DNA of 64,000 nt from contig JBKPAG010000008.1 of NCBI GenBank assembly GCA_046726315.1, positions 1 through 64,000 of the forward strand, read 5' to 3'. Below, piece after piece: positions 50,586 to 59,083 of this stretch (position 1 is its first letter; every line of letters starts with the position of its first letter). The position numbers and the translations under genes were made by a program. Origin of the DNA: JACVRX01 sp046726315. Its GTDB lineage: Bacteria > Actinomycetota > Actinomycetes > Jiangellales > Jiangellaceae. The notes beneath the pieces were generated by a model. The model was not told the DNA's origin. It ran no database searches and saw only the letters and a program-made list of their open reading frames with translations.

Positions 50586-51518
50586 ATGCGCGCCCTCGTC
50601 ATCGTCAACCGGCAGGCGACGACGACATCGCAGCGCACCCTAGAAGTGCTGCTGGCCGCCCTACAGCATGATCTGAAGGTCGACGTCGCGGAGACGACCC
50701 ATCGCGGCCACGCCGTGGAGCTCGGTCGGCTGGCACGGACCGACGGTCTGGACCTGGTGATCGCCGTCGGCGGCGACGGCACCGTCAACGAGGTGGTCAA
50801 CGGCCTGCTCGCCGACGACCCCGATTCGGGCATCCCGGATCTCGCGATCCTGCCCGGCGGCAGCACCAACGTCTTCGCCCGCAACCTCGGCCTGCCAGAA
50901 GACCCGGTGGAGGCGACCGGTTTTCTCCTCGATGCCGTCCGCCGCGGCCGGCGAACGCCGATCGGACTCGGCCGGCTGGACGAACGGTGGTTCACCTTCT
51001 GCGCCGGGGTCGGATACGACGCGGACGTCATACGTGCCGTGGAGGAGCTCCGGGCCCGCGGCCAGCGTTCCACGTTGCCGCTGTACACCCGGACGGCGAT
51101 CCGTCGCTTCTTCGCGCAGGACGCTCGCAAGCACGGCCAGATCGTCCTCGAGCGAAAGGGTGCGGAGCCCGTCGTGGGGATCAGCATGGCTGTAATCACC
51201 AACTGCGCCCCGTGGACCTACCTCGGCGGCCGCCCGCTCAACCCGACACCGGAAGCAAGCTTCGAGGCCGGGTTGGACGTGTTCGCGCTGCTGGGTCTGC
51301 GAGTCTTCTCAGCGCTGCGCCATCTCGCTCAAATCACGCTCATCGCCGGGCGTGGCCCTCGTGGCCGCGACGTGGTGGTGCTGCATGACCTGCCCGGGTT
51401 CGTGTTGTCTGCCCCGAAGCCGGTGCCGGTGCAGGTTGACGGCGACTATGTCGGCGAACGGTCCCGAATGACATTGCTGGCCCGCCCGTCGGCCCTGCGG
51501 GTCGTCGCTGAGCTGTAG
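50586..51518 (+). CDS. Diacylglycerol/sphingosine kinase-family lipid kinase
   Basis: A 310-residue lipid kinase. RALVIVNRQATTTSQRTLEV is the beginning of the catalytic domain; VIAVGGDGTVNEVVNGLLAD is the nucleotide-binding GGDGT motif; AILPGGSTNVFARNLGLPED is the second conserved loop. The C-terminal domain contains GRPLNPTPEASFEAGLDVFA and VPVQVDGDYVGERSRM, the usual late motif. It phosphorylates a lipid hydroxyl using ATP. It is followed by a 270-nt spacer before whiB1. In mycobacterial genomes a diacylglycerol kinase-family gene also lies next to whiB1. Confidence 0.85.
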   Translation: MRALVIVNRQATTTSQRTLEVLLAALQHDLKVDVAETTHRGHAVELGRLARTDGLDLVIAVGGDGTVNEVVNGLLADDPDSGIPDLAILPGGSTNVFARNLGLPEDPVEATGFLLDAVRRGRRTPIGLGRLDERWFTFCAGVGYDADVIRAVEELRARGQRSTLPLYTRTAIRRFFAQDARKHGQIVLERKGAEPVVGISMAVITNCAPWTYLGGRPLNPTPEASFEAGLDVFALLGLRVFSALRHLAQITLIAGRGPRGRDVVVLHDLPGFVLSAPKPVPVQVDGDYVGERSRMTLLARPSALRVVAEL

Positions 51519-51788
51519 CCATCCACCCCTAATGCGCGGTTCGCCCCGATATTGTGATGAAGACGGCACGGGTTCCTGGCCGGAAGACTCTTGTTCTCGC
51601 GGGACGGTTTTGTCACCCTTGGACTGCCGTGCGGTCGGACAACTCATCTGTGCGGCCGGAACTGCGTAACCCCCGCCGACGTTGTCGGGTTGCGGTGCTC
51701 GTGGATTCGTGAACCATTTCACGTGATACACCGCGCCGGCCGGCCAGCCGCCCGGCGTCATCACCCGTACGAGGAGTGAGTGAGTTTC

Positions 51789-52040
51789 ATGGACTGGCGC
51801 CATGTTGCCGCCTGTCGTGACGAGGATCCGGAGCTGTTCTTCCCGATCGGTAACACCGGCCCTGCGTTGCTGCAGATCGAGGAAGCCAAGTCGGTATGCC
51901 GTCGCTGCCCGGTCCGCGAGGAGTGCCTGCAGTTCGCCCTCGAGACCGGCCAGGACGCCGGCGTCTGGGGCGGGCTGTCCGAGGACGAACGTCGTGCACT
52001 GAAACGACGTAACGCCCGGGCGAGGGCACGCGCATACTGA
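51789..52040 (+). CDS. whiB1: WhiB-family [4Fe-4S] redox-sensing regulator (WhiB1/WblE type)
   Basis: An 83-residue Wbl protein with four cluster-binding cysteines (Cys9, Cys37, Cys40, Cys46), the GVWGG turn and a basic C-terminus (DERRALKRRNARARARA). The start MDWRH and FFPIGNTGPALLQIEE is the WhiB1/WblE pattern, an NO-sensitive essential regulator in mycobacteria that interacts with sigma A. I chose ATG 51789, 12 nt after GAGGAG; an in-frame GTG nine nt earlier is too near the ribosome-binding site. The upstream 270 nt carry no gene and should hold the promoter. The neighbours downstream resemble the mycobacterial whiB1 region. Confidence 0.9.
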   Translation: MDWRHVAACRDEDPELFFPIGNTGPALLQIEEAKSVCRRCPVREECLQFALETGQDAGVWGGLSEDERRALKRRNARARARAY

Positions 52041-52297
52041 GTCGGTTCTATCCGCGCCCCGCCCGCCAACCGGCCGGCGGGGCGCTGCGAATACGAGAGC
52101 CCGAACTCAAGCTGCCCTGGAGTGGCGCCCAAGCCGGGTACCCGGAGGACTTCGTAGTGCCCGATCGAGGTCTCCTTGGGGAGGTGCTCCTCGTCAGGGC
52201 CGATGACGGCCTCCTGCCAGCGCTCACCGGCGAACGGCCGGATCGACGCGACGTCTTCGCAAACCGTGACGTGCAGACACTCGGTGGAGGAACGGGG

Positions 52298-53779
52298 CTA
52301 GGCGGGACGGACGGGCAGATCCAGCACCACACGGGTGCCCCCGCCCGGCCGCGGCCCGACCTCGAGGCTGCCGGCGAGCTCGCCGACCACCAGCGTCCGC
52401 ACGATCTGCAGGCCGAGCCGTGCCGCTTGGTCGACGTCGAATCCCAGCGGCAGCCCGCGCCCGTCGTCATCGACGACGACTCGTAACAGCCCCGCTTGCC
52501 GGTCGGCGCCCAAGCTCACCTCTCCAGGCACAGCACCCAACCCGTGCTCGACCGCATTCTGCAATAACTCGGTCAGCGCCATCGCCAAGGGCGTAGCCAC
52601 GGCGGAGTCGAGCACGCCGAAGCTCCCCGTGCGCGTTGCCCGCACGAGTGGTTCGGCTGCGGCCACCTCTGCGACCATCGTCAGCAGCCGGTCCGCGACC
52701 GCGTCGAAGTCCACCGTGTCATCCACAGTTTGCGACAGAGTGTCGTGAACGATCGCGATGGAGCCGACCCGGCGAACTGCCTCCTCGAGCGCGGCCCGAC
52801 CCTCGGCGGGACCGATCCGCCGCGCCTGCAGCCGCAACAGGGCCGCTACCGTCTGCAGATTGTTCTTCACCCGGTGATGGATCTCGCGGATCGTCGCATC
52901 CTTCGTCATCAGCTCGCGCTCGCGGCGGCGCACCTCGGTGACGTCGCGGCAAAGCACCAGGGCGCCGACGTGCTCGCCCCCGGGGTCCAGCGGGATCACG
53001 CGCAATGTCATGAACGTGGCGTTGCCCTCGACCTCGGTGAACCGGCGCGCCCTCCCGCCCAGCACCTTCTCCAGTGCTTCCTCGACTGGGCCGTCGGTCG
53101 GGGCGAGCCGCGCCGTGACCGCGCCGAGGTGCTCACCGACCAGGTCGGCCGTCAGGCCCAACCGCCGGTACGCCGACAACGCGTTGGGGCTCGCGTACGT
53201 GACCACCCCGTCCGCGCCGAGCCGGATGAAACCGTCGCCCACCCGCGGACCCGCGTGCCCGCCCACGTCGGTTCCGGCGTCGGGAAACCGGCCCTCAGCC
53301 ACCAGCTTTGCCAGCTGGCCTGCGGACTCGAGGTAGGCGAGTTCGAGCCGGCTCGGCGTCCGCACCGAGATCAGGTTGGTGTTACGGGCAACCACGGCGA
53401 GCACCACGTCGTCGTGACGCACCGGGATCGCCTCCACGCGTACGGGCACGTCGTCCCACCATTCGGGATCCCCGTCGCGACGAATCACGCCGTCGTCGTA
53501 CGCGGCGTCGACCAAGGCGCGCCGCCCGCGGGGAAGGAACGAGCCCACCAGGTCTTCGACATAGGCTGTCGGCCCGGTCGTCGGTCGCATCTGGGCCGCG
53601 GCGCGGAACCCGCCGTGATCGCGCTCCGGCACCCAGAGCACCAGGTCGGCGAAGGAGAGGTCGGCGAGGAGCTGCCAGTCGGCGACCAGCGCATGCAACC
53701 AGTCCAGATCCGCTTCAGCGAGATCGGTGTGCTGACGCACGACGTCGTTGAGCGACGGCACGACAGCGAGCCTAGCCAC
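52298..53779 (-). CDS. pdtaS: Cytosolic sensor histidine kinase PdtaS
   Basis: A 493-residue soluble kinase with an N-terminal GAF domain (ADLDWLHALVADWQLLADLS, FADLVLWVPERDHGGF), a PAS domain (FIRLGADGVVTYASPNALSA) and a HisKA_2-type dimerisation domain with the acceptor His in IREIHHRVKNNLQTVAALLR. The ATPase domain contains ALTELLQNAVEHGLGAVPGE and VVVDDDGRGLPLGFD. The partner PdtaR, an ANTAR antiterminator, is encoded elsewhere. Copper and NO sensing has been reported for the mycobacterial protein. GTG 53779 follows GAGGCGGG. The 257 nt between its stop and whiB1 hold no supported gene, although both strands are open. Confidence 0.9.
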   Translation of the reverse strand: MARLAVVPSLNDVVRQHTDLAEADLDWLHALVADWQLLADLSFADLVLWVPERDHGGFRAAAQMRPTTGPTAYVEDLVGSFLPRGRRALVDAAYDDGVIRRDGDPEWWDDVPVRVEAIPVRHDDVVLAVVARNTNLISVRTPSRLELAYLESAGQLAKLVAEGRFPDAGTDVGGHAGPRVGDGFIRLGADGVVTYASPNALSAYRRLGLTADLVGEHLGAVTARLAPTDGPVEEALEKVLGGRARRFTEVEGNATFMTLRVIPLDPGGEHVGALVLCRDVTEVRRRERELMTKDATIREIHHRVKNNLQTVAALLRLQARRIGPAEGRAALEEAVRRVGSIAIVHDTLSQTVDDTVDFDAVADRLLTMVAEVAAAEPLVRATRTGSFGVLDSAVATPLAMALTELLQNAVEHGLGAVPGEVSLGADRQAGLLRVVVDDDGRGLPLGFDVDQAARLGLQIVRTLVVGELAGSLEVGPRPGGGTRVVLDLPVRPA

Positions 53780-53844
53780 GCCGCGACCCGCCTCGACCCC
53801 TCCCCACGGCTGGCCGGTTCCTCTGCCAAGATGCCGGAGTGCGT

Positions 53845-54720
53845 ATGTCGTACTGGGAGCGGGTGGTCGCCGACGGCTATCGCGTGCCGCACGGCGCGGC
53901 ACTCGACGACCTCACGACGGACCTGGTCGCCATGCTGGGTGATGCGGATCCGCGGGTACGGGACGACATCGCCTATTCAGTCCTCTCCACCTGGATCGCC
54001 GACGGCGTCTACGACGAGTTGCTCGCCGGCCTCGGCGACGGCCTCGCCCTCGGCCTGAGATATGGCCTGGGCGACGACGGCACGGATACCGTCCTGCGCC
54101 GGTCGTTCTCCGCCGTCTGCCTGGCGGCCGTCGTCGCACGCGACAACACCGTGCACACCTTGCATCCCACGACGGTGCTGACCTGGGCAGACCGGTCGGT
54201 CGCCTGGTTCTTGGCGGAGCGGGACCTGCGCGGCTGGGTGCCCGACCGCGGGCTGGCTAACGCCGTCGGCCACGGCGCCGACCTGCTGGCCACGCTCACG
54301 GCGTCACGCCACCTCGGCGCGGAGGAGCTCAGAGTGCTGCTCGATGTGATCGCCGAGCGCCTGCTGATTCCGACCGATCACCGATTTACCGCCAGCGAGG
54401 ACGACCGGCTCGCGTTCGCGACCATGTCGCTGCTGCACCGGGACCGAATCCCCGTCGACACGCTCGAGCGGTGGCTCGAGCGGCTGGCGGGAATCTGGGC
54501 GCAACCCGTCGGTCCCAACGAACTCGAGCCCGCGACCCGAGCCAACGCCGTCGCCTTTGCCCGCGCGCTGCACCTGCAGCTGTTGCTCGGTGTGACCGGG
54601 ACACCGGCGCAGGACGTCTCGGCGAGCCCGGCACTCAACCCGAGCTGCCGGCCGGACCTGCTGATTGCGCTGCAGCGTTCGCTTCGCGTCAGTGCACCGC
54701 ACGTGTTCCGGCGCCCGTAG
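53845..54720 (+). CDS. DUF2785 family protein
   Basis: A 291-residue all-helical protein. DDLTTDLVAMLGDADPRVRD, IAYSVLSTWIADGVYDELLA, LRRSFSAVCLAAVVARDNTV and RGWVPDRGLANAVGHGADLL are the DUF2785 pattern, probably a HEAT-like repeat fold; function unknown. ATG 53845 or GTG 53839 may start it. Its stop overlaps the GTG of the IlvG-like gene by 1 nt. It is divergent from pdtaS with only 65 nt between. Confidence 0.8.
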   Translation: MSYWERVVADGYRVPHGAALDDLTTDLVAMLGDADPRVRDDIAYSVLSTWIADGVYDELLAGLGDGLALGLRYGLGDDGTDTVLRRSFSAVCLAAVVARDNTVHTLHPTTVLTWADRSVAWFLAERDLRGWVPDRGLANAVGHGADLLATLTASRHLGAEELRVLLDVIAERLLIPTDHRFTASEDDRLAFATMSLLHRDRIPVDTLERWLERLAGIWAQPVGPNELEPATRANAVAFARALHLQLLLGVTGTPAQDVSASPALNPSCRPDLLIALQRSLRVSAPHVFRRP

Positions 54721-56369
54721 TGGGTGAACCAGTACCCGACACGTCGGGTCACGGTGGCGAGCACGCCCGGGCTGTCTTCGACAACCACGGCATCAACACG
54801 ATGTGGACGCTGTCCGGCGCGCATGTCTTCCCGCTCTACGACGCTGCCGTTCGTCAGCAGCCGGCGATGCGGATCGTCGACGTGCGGCACGAGCAGACGG
54901 CCGTGTTCGGAGCGGAGGCCACGTCAAAGCTGACCCGAGCCACCGGCCTTGCCGTGCTCACCGCAGGCCCGGGAGTGACGAATGGGGTCAGCGCGATCGC
55001 CCAGGCCTATTTCAACGGCGTGCCGCTGCTCGTGGTCGGCGGCCGCGCGCCCCAGTACCGGTGGGGAACCGGAGCGCTGCAGGAGCTCGACCACCCGCCG
55101 ATCCTGGCGACCATCACCAAGCGTGCAGTGACCGCCCACAGGACCGCAGACGTGGCAGCCGTCCTGGACGACGCCCTGCGAGCAGCGGCAGCACCGCACC
55201 GAGGTCCGGCGTTCGTCGACGTGCCAATGGACGAGTTGTTCGGCCGTGCCGATGTCGAGCGGGTGCCAGCCGGCCAGCGCAGCATCGCCGAACCGGATCA
55301 GGACGACCTGACGACGATCGGCGCCCGGCTCGCGACGGCGGAGCGACCTGTTCTGGTGCTCGGCTCGGACGTCTGGCTGGACCACGCCGACGATGCTGCC
55401 GTGCGGTTCGCCGCCGAGACAGGCGTCCCGGTCGTGGCCGTTGGTATGGGCCGCGGGATCCTTTCGCCCGGGCACCCTTTACTGGCGAATCGGGCCCGAT
55501 CGGCGGCGTTCAAGGGTGCAGACCTGGTCGTTGTGGCTGGGACACCGCTGGACTTCCGGCTTGGGTACGGCACCTTCACCGGCAGCGCCGACGTGGTGCA
55601 CATTGCCGACTCGCCGGACCAGATCGCGCGCCACGTCGCGCTGGCTGGCTCCGTGGCTGGCGATCTCACGGCGGTGTTCGACGGACTGCTAGCGGCGTAC
55701 AACGCCGAGATGCGCCGAACGTCCCCAGCGGGCTGGGCCGCGGACCTGCAGGCGGCCGTGGCCGCCGCCGCAGACCGGGATGCTGCGCTGCTCGCCGCCG
55801 ACAACGACCCGATCCACCCGGCTCGGATCTACGGCGAACTGATGCCACTGCTCGCCGAGGATGCGGTGATCGTCGGCGACGGCGGCGACTTCGTCTCCTG
55901 GGCGGGCAAGTTCATCCAACCGGGCCGCCCCGGATGCTGGCTGGACCCTGGTCCGTTCGGTTGCCTCGGCGCGGGCGCAGGCGCTGCGGCGGCGGCGCGG
56001 TTGGCTCGCCCGACGAGCCAGGTGGTGCTGCTCTACGGTGACGGCGCCGCTGGGATGTCGCTCATGGACGTCGACACCCTGGTGCGCCACCGACTGCCGG
56101 TCGTCATCGTCGTCGGCAACAACGGAGCCTGGGGGCTGGAGAAGCACCCGATGCGGTTCCTCTACGGATACGACGTGGCGGCCGACCTGCGCCGCGAGAC
56201 CCGCTACGACGCCGTGGTCGAAGCGCTCGGCGGGGCGGGTGAAACCGTGGCTCGTCCGTCCGAAATCGGCCCGGCCCTGCGCCGAGCATTCGCGGCCCGC
56301 GGTCCGTATCTGGTGAACGTGCTCTGCGATCCCGAGGTTGCCTACCCCCGCTCGACCACGGGCGTTTGA
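54720..56369 (+). CDS. Thiamine-diphosphate enzyme, acetolactate-synthase-like (IlvG type)
   Basis: A 549-residue ThDP-dependent enzyme with the three standard domains. The PYR domain contains IVDVRHEQTAVFGAEATSKL (catalytic Glu) and GLAVLTAGPGVTNGVSAIAQ; the middle domain VAVGMGRGILSPGHPLLANR; the PP domain QVVLLYGDGAAGMSLMDVDT, with the Mg/ThDP motif GDG...NNGAWG. It resembles mycobacterial IlvG, an acetolactate synthase-like protein of uncertain role. GTG 54720 overlaps the stop of the DUF2785 gene (TAGTG). The convergent GlxA-type regulator gene ends 11 nt after it. Confidence 0.85.
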   Translation: MGEPVPDTSGHGGEHARAVFDNHGINTMWTLSGAHVFPLYDAAVRQQPAMRIVDVRHEQTAVFGAEATSKLTRATGLAVLTAGPGVTNGVSAIAQAYFNGVPLLVVGGRAPQYRWGTGALQELDHPPILATITKRAVTAHRTADVAAVLDDALRAAAAPHRGPAFVDVPMDELFGRADVERVPAGQRSIAEPDQDDLTTIGARLATAERPVLVLGSDVWLDHADDAAVRFAAETGVPVVAVGMGRGILSPGHPLLANRARSAAFKGADLVVVAGTPLDFRLGYGTFTGSADVVHIADSPDQIARHVALAGSVAGDLTAVFDGLLAAYNAEMRRTSPAGWAADLQAAVAAAADRDAALLAADNDPIHPARIYGELMPLLAEDAVIVGDGGDFVSWAGKFIQPGRPGCWLDPGPFGCLGAGAGAAAAARLARPTSQVVLLYGDGAAGMSLMDVDTLVRHRLPVVIVVGNNGAWGLEKHPMRFLYGYDVAADLRRETRYDAVVEALGGAGETVARPSEIGPALRRAFAARGPYLVNVLCDPEVAYPRSTTGV

Positions 56370-56380
56370 CACTCGTGGCG

Positions 56381-57334
56381 TCAGCGGCCTCGCTCGCGGA
56401 AGGCCGAGCGGTAGCCCTGCGGGGTCGTGTCCAGCCGCTTGGCGAAGTGGTGACGCAGGGCGGCGGCGGTGCCGAACCCGGAGCGGGATGCGACCGCCTC
56501 GACGGAGTCGTCACCCTCCTCGAGCAATCGCTGTGCGGCCGCCACGCGCCGAGCCAACAGCCAGTCATACGGCGTGGTCCCGGTCTCGGCCCGGAACCGA
56601 CGGGCGAACGTCCGGGCCGACATGTTCGCCAGCCGGGACAAGTCGTCGACGGTCAGCTCCTCGTGCAGATGCGCCGCCATGTAGTCGAGCACCCCGGAGA
56701 GCGTTGGTGCGGTGGTGGCCCTTATCGGCGCCTCGACGAACTGCGCCTGTCCGCCGTCGCGGTGCGGTGGAACGACCATCCGTCGCGCCACCATGGCCGC
56801 TGTGGTCGCACCGTACTCGGTCCGCCACAGGTGCAAGGTGGCGTCCAGCCCTGCGGCCGAGCCGGCGCTGGTGATCACACCGTCGTCGTCGACGTAGAGC
56901 ACGTCAGGGTCGACCTTCGCCAACGGGTACAGCTGCGCCAGCTCGTTGGCGAAACGCCAGTGCGTCGTGCACCGCCGGCCGTCGAGTAGCCCGGCTGCGG
57001 CTAGCACGAATGCGCCCGTACATACAGACATGACCCGGGAGCCGCGGGCGATCGCAGCACGCAGAGCAGCGAGAACATCCGGTGGGTAGTCGCTGTCACG
57101 ATTCGCGGCGGGGACGCCGATCAGGTCCGCCTCGGCCAGTCGTGATACGTCGTGTTCGACCACGATCGAGAAGCCCATGGACGTCTGCACCGACCCGGCG
57201 GACGGGGCGCAAACGGCGAAGTCCAGGCGGGGGATGCCCTGATCCGAGCGGTCGACGCCGAACGACTCACACAGCACTCCCAGCTCGAACGGCGCGACGC
57301 CATCCAGGGCGATCACGGCAACGTTTTTCAGCAT
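56381..57334 (-). CDS. GlxA-type AraC regulator with DJ-1/PfpI domain
   Basis: A 317-residue regulator. The N-terminal glutamine-amidotransferase-like DJ-1/PfpI domain (residues 1-170) contains VAVIALDGVAPFELGVLCES and RVMSVCTGAFVLAAAGLLDG with the nucleophile-elbow Cys. The C-terminal AraC domain has VDDLSRLANMSARTFARRFR and AVASRSGFGTAAALRHHFAK. The architecture is that of AdpA/GlxA. It is divergent from a small membrane protein with TGGCAG repeats in the 94-nt spacer, so it probably controls that gene and itself. ATG 57334 starts at the first strand. Confidence 0.85.
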   Translation of the reverse strand: MLKNVAVIALDGVAPFELGVLCESFGVDRSDQGIPRLDFAVCAPSAGSVQTSMGFSIVVEHDVSRLAEADLIGVPAANRDSDYPPDVLAALRAAIARGSRVMSVCTGAFVLAAAGLLDGRRCTTHWRFANELAQLYPLAKVDPDVLYVDDDGVITSAGSAAGLDATLHLWRTEYGATTAAMVARRMVVPPHRDGGQAQFVEAPIRATTAPTLSGVLDYMAAHLHEELTVDDLSRLANMSARTFARRFRAETGTTPYDWLLARRVAAAQRLLEEGDDSVEAVASRSGFGTAAALRHHFAKRLDTTPQGYRSAFRERGR

Positions 57335-57356
57335 GTCCGACAGTGTTTCACAGCGT

Positions 57357-57412
57357 TGGCAGAAAGTCGACGGAGTACGGCAGATCTGCCACTGGTGGCA
57401 GGAAGTCGGCGG
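57357..57412. promoter_or_regulatory. Direct TGGCAG repeats between glxA-type gene and small membrane gene
   Basis: TGGCAGAAAGTCGACGG (57357-57373) and TGGCAGGAAGTCGGCGG (57396-57412) match at 15 of 17 positions, 39 bp apart. A third TGGCAGATCTG lies between them on the other strand. AdpA-like regulators recognise TGGC-type sites, so this is a likely operator. Confidence 0.55.
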
Positions 57413-57428
57413 GTGCACACTTTGAGAC

Positions 57429-57599
57429 ATGACGACATTCCTCTTCATCACCCTGATCGTCAGCCTCGCCGTGGCGGGGGCAACTGCCCTGGCGCGATGG
57501 CTGGCTGACGACGGCGGGCCGCGCCGCCGCTCGCCGTTCCCGCGCATCGAAGACAGTTGGTCCACTGACCAGCCGTCCCGCCCGTACGCCACCCTCTGA
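57429..57599 (+). CDS. Small single-pass membrane protein
   Basis: A 56-residue protein: TTFLFITLIVSLAVAGATAL is a membrane segment, then WLADDGGPRRRSPFPRIEDS and a polar tail ending in YATL. It has no known family. It starts at ATG 57429, 94 nt from the divergent GlxA-type regulator, with TGGCAG repeats in the spacer. A hairpin terminator follows its stop by 8 nt. The compact promoter-gene-terminator unit supports a real gene. Confidence 0.6.
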   Translation: MTTFLFITLIVSLAVAGATALARWLADDGGPRRRSPFPRIEDSWSTDQPSRPYATL

Positions 57600-57607
57600 T
57601 CGCGAAA

Positions 57608-57649
57608 GGCGTACCCGACCTGGCCGGCCGACCGGCTGTCGGGTACGCC
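57608..57649 (+). terminator. Hairpin terminator after the small membrane gene
   Basis: Perfect 12-bp stem GGCGTACCCGAC / GTCGGGTACGCC with an 18-nt loop, beginning 8 nt after the stop. Confidence 0.75.
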
Positions 57650-57706
57650 GTCGCCATGATTGACATCAGATCCGTTAGCTGCCAGGCCGCTCGCGTACCG
57701 TGAGGC

Positions 57707-58603
57707 ATGTCGGACGGAGCGGCCGATATGCACGTCAGCGCCAGGACCGGAGTAACGGCAGCTGCCGTCGGGGCCTGCTGCGCCGTACTCGCCACGGTTG
57801 TCGGTATGAGCCGGTCCCTCCCGGAGCCCTCGCCCCCTTCTGTCGGGGGCGACGTCAATCCGTCCCCGGCGCCCTCGGCATCCGTCGAGACGACGCGTTA
57901 TCCGGATCCGCGACCGGTGCCGGTGAATGCCCGACTGCTACCGAACCTGCGCAGTCTGCCGCCTGAGGACGTCGAGATCCGAATGGTCGACGGCAACCGG
58001 CAGCTCTGGTTCACGTCGATCATCGCCAACGCCGGGATCGGGCCCGCTGAGGTGATCCCGGACGAGTTGCTGCCCTGTCCACCACGACAGCAACACGCCT
58101 CCCAGGTGCTTTACCACAACAGCGCGGGAGATGCTCGATTCGACCGGACCGTCGACAAGATGAGGACCACGCGTCACGGCGGCTGCATGCTCGATCATCA
58201 CGACCACGGGCACTGGCACTTCGACGCGATGGCTCGTTTCTCGTAGACCAGGCAGGGTGAGCAGTCACCGTTGGTCGCGTCGGACAAGGTCAGTTTCTGC
58301 CTCAGGGACAACCGTGAGACACCATCGGCGTCGCCGGTCAAGGTGGCCCAGCACTACGGCGACTGCGGGCCGCGGAAGGTGCAGGGGATCTCCCCCGGCT
58401 GGGCCGACGTGTACGACACCGACCTTCCCGACCAGCATCTCGTCCTCCCCGCCGAACTTCCGGACGGTGCCTACTGCCTACACAACGAGGCAGACCCGCT
58501 CGAACTGCTCCTGGAGACCGACGACTCGGACAATGCCGCCGCCATCGCTGTTCGTATCATCGGCGCCGAGGTCTCCGTCGGCGCGGCGAGGAGCTGCGCT
58601 TGA
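57707..58603 (+). pseudogene. Lysyl oxidase-family exported protein with an in-frame amber codon
   Basis: The frame begins with an N-terminal hydrophobic segment (VTAAAVGACCAVLATVVGMS) and a Pro-rich spacer, then the lysyl-oxidase-like domain: PPEDVEIRMVDGNRQLWFTS, and the copper-ligand cluster HHDHGHWHFDAMARF. A TAG at 58244-58246 follows, and the same frame continues without any shift through SDKVSFCLRDN, YGDCGPRKVQGISPGWADVY and GAYCLHNEADPLELLLETDD to TGA at 58603. A single point mutation (probably from TAC) would explain it. The enzyme class oxidises lysine amino groups outside the cell. Readthrough cannot be excluded, because the downstream half is fully preserved. Confidence 0.75.
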
Positions 58604-58628
58604 CGTCACTGGCTCGACGGCAGGGTGA

Positions 58629-58844
58629 TCAGGCGACGACCACGAGGACGTCACCTTCCTGGACGACGTCCCCTTGCTGCACCTTCACCTCGGTCACGAT
58701 GCCGCCGCCTTCACTCAGGACCGGAATCTCCATCTTCATCGACTCCAGGACCAGCAGCGTCGCTCCGGGCTGCACCGAGTCCCCTTCGGTTACTGCCACC
58801 GAGAACACGTTGGCGACCATCTCCGCACACACCAGTTCGGCCAC
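58629..58844 (-). CDS. Biotinylated single-domain protein (BCCP-like, TB7.3 type)
   Basis: A 71-residue biotinyl domain: ELVCAEMVANVFSVAVTEGD, then LLVLESMKMEIPVLSEGGGI with the biotin-accepting Lys in the MKM motif, and GDVVQEGDVLVVV. This is the size of mycobacterial TB7.3, a stand-alone biotin carrier. GTG 58844 has GAGGAG upstream. The relative position next to whiB1-pdtaS and upstream of rsrA-sigH repeats the mycobacterial order. A 14-bp inverted repeat lies 70 nt upstream. Confidence 0.9.
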   Translation of the reverse strand: MAELVCAEMVANVFSVAVTEGDSVQPGATLLVLESMKMEIPVLSEGGGIVTEVKVQQGDVVQEGDVLVVVA

Positions 58845-58914
58845 CCGATGCTCCTCGATCCGGAACGGCGGACCCTGCGCATTCCACCACGAAGCCGCGG
58901 CCGCTCCTAGCCGC

Positions 58915-58982
58915 CGTGAAGATCGTCGTGCAGTCGAGGGGCCCATCGGCCTTGCTGCGGGAGACACCCGACGATCTTCACG
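58915..58982. repeat. 14-bp perfect inverted repeat upstream of the biotin-carrier gene
   Basis: CGTGAAGATCGTCG (58915-58928) is exactly inverted at 58969-58982, with a 40-nt spacer that is itself GC-rich. It is located between the divergent biotin-carrier and DUF5317 genes and could be an operator or a structured RNA. Confidence 0.65.
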
Positions 58983-59083
58983 ATCGCGTCCGATCCGGCC
59001 CATGACCAGCCTCCGGGCTCGCCCGCTCGGACAATCCAGCCTGGGCGTGGCGCGATCACGTCGCGACCCGCGCACGGGACGAT

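Noticed and set aside
52041..52297. Open frames on both strands between whiB1 and pdtaS
   Set aside because: Both strands read as protein-like with high GC3, but neither has a start codon with a ribosome-binding site or a family motif.
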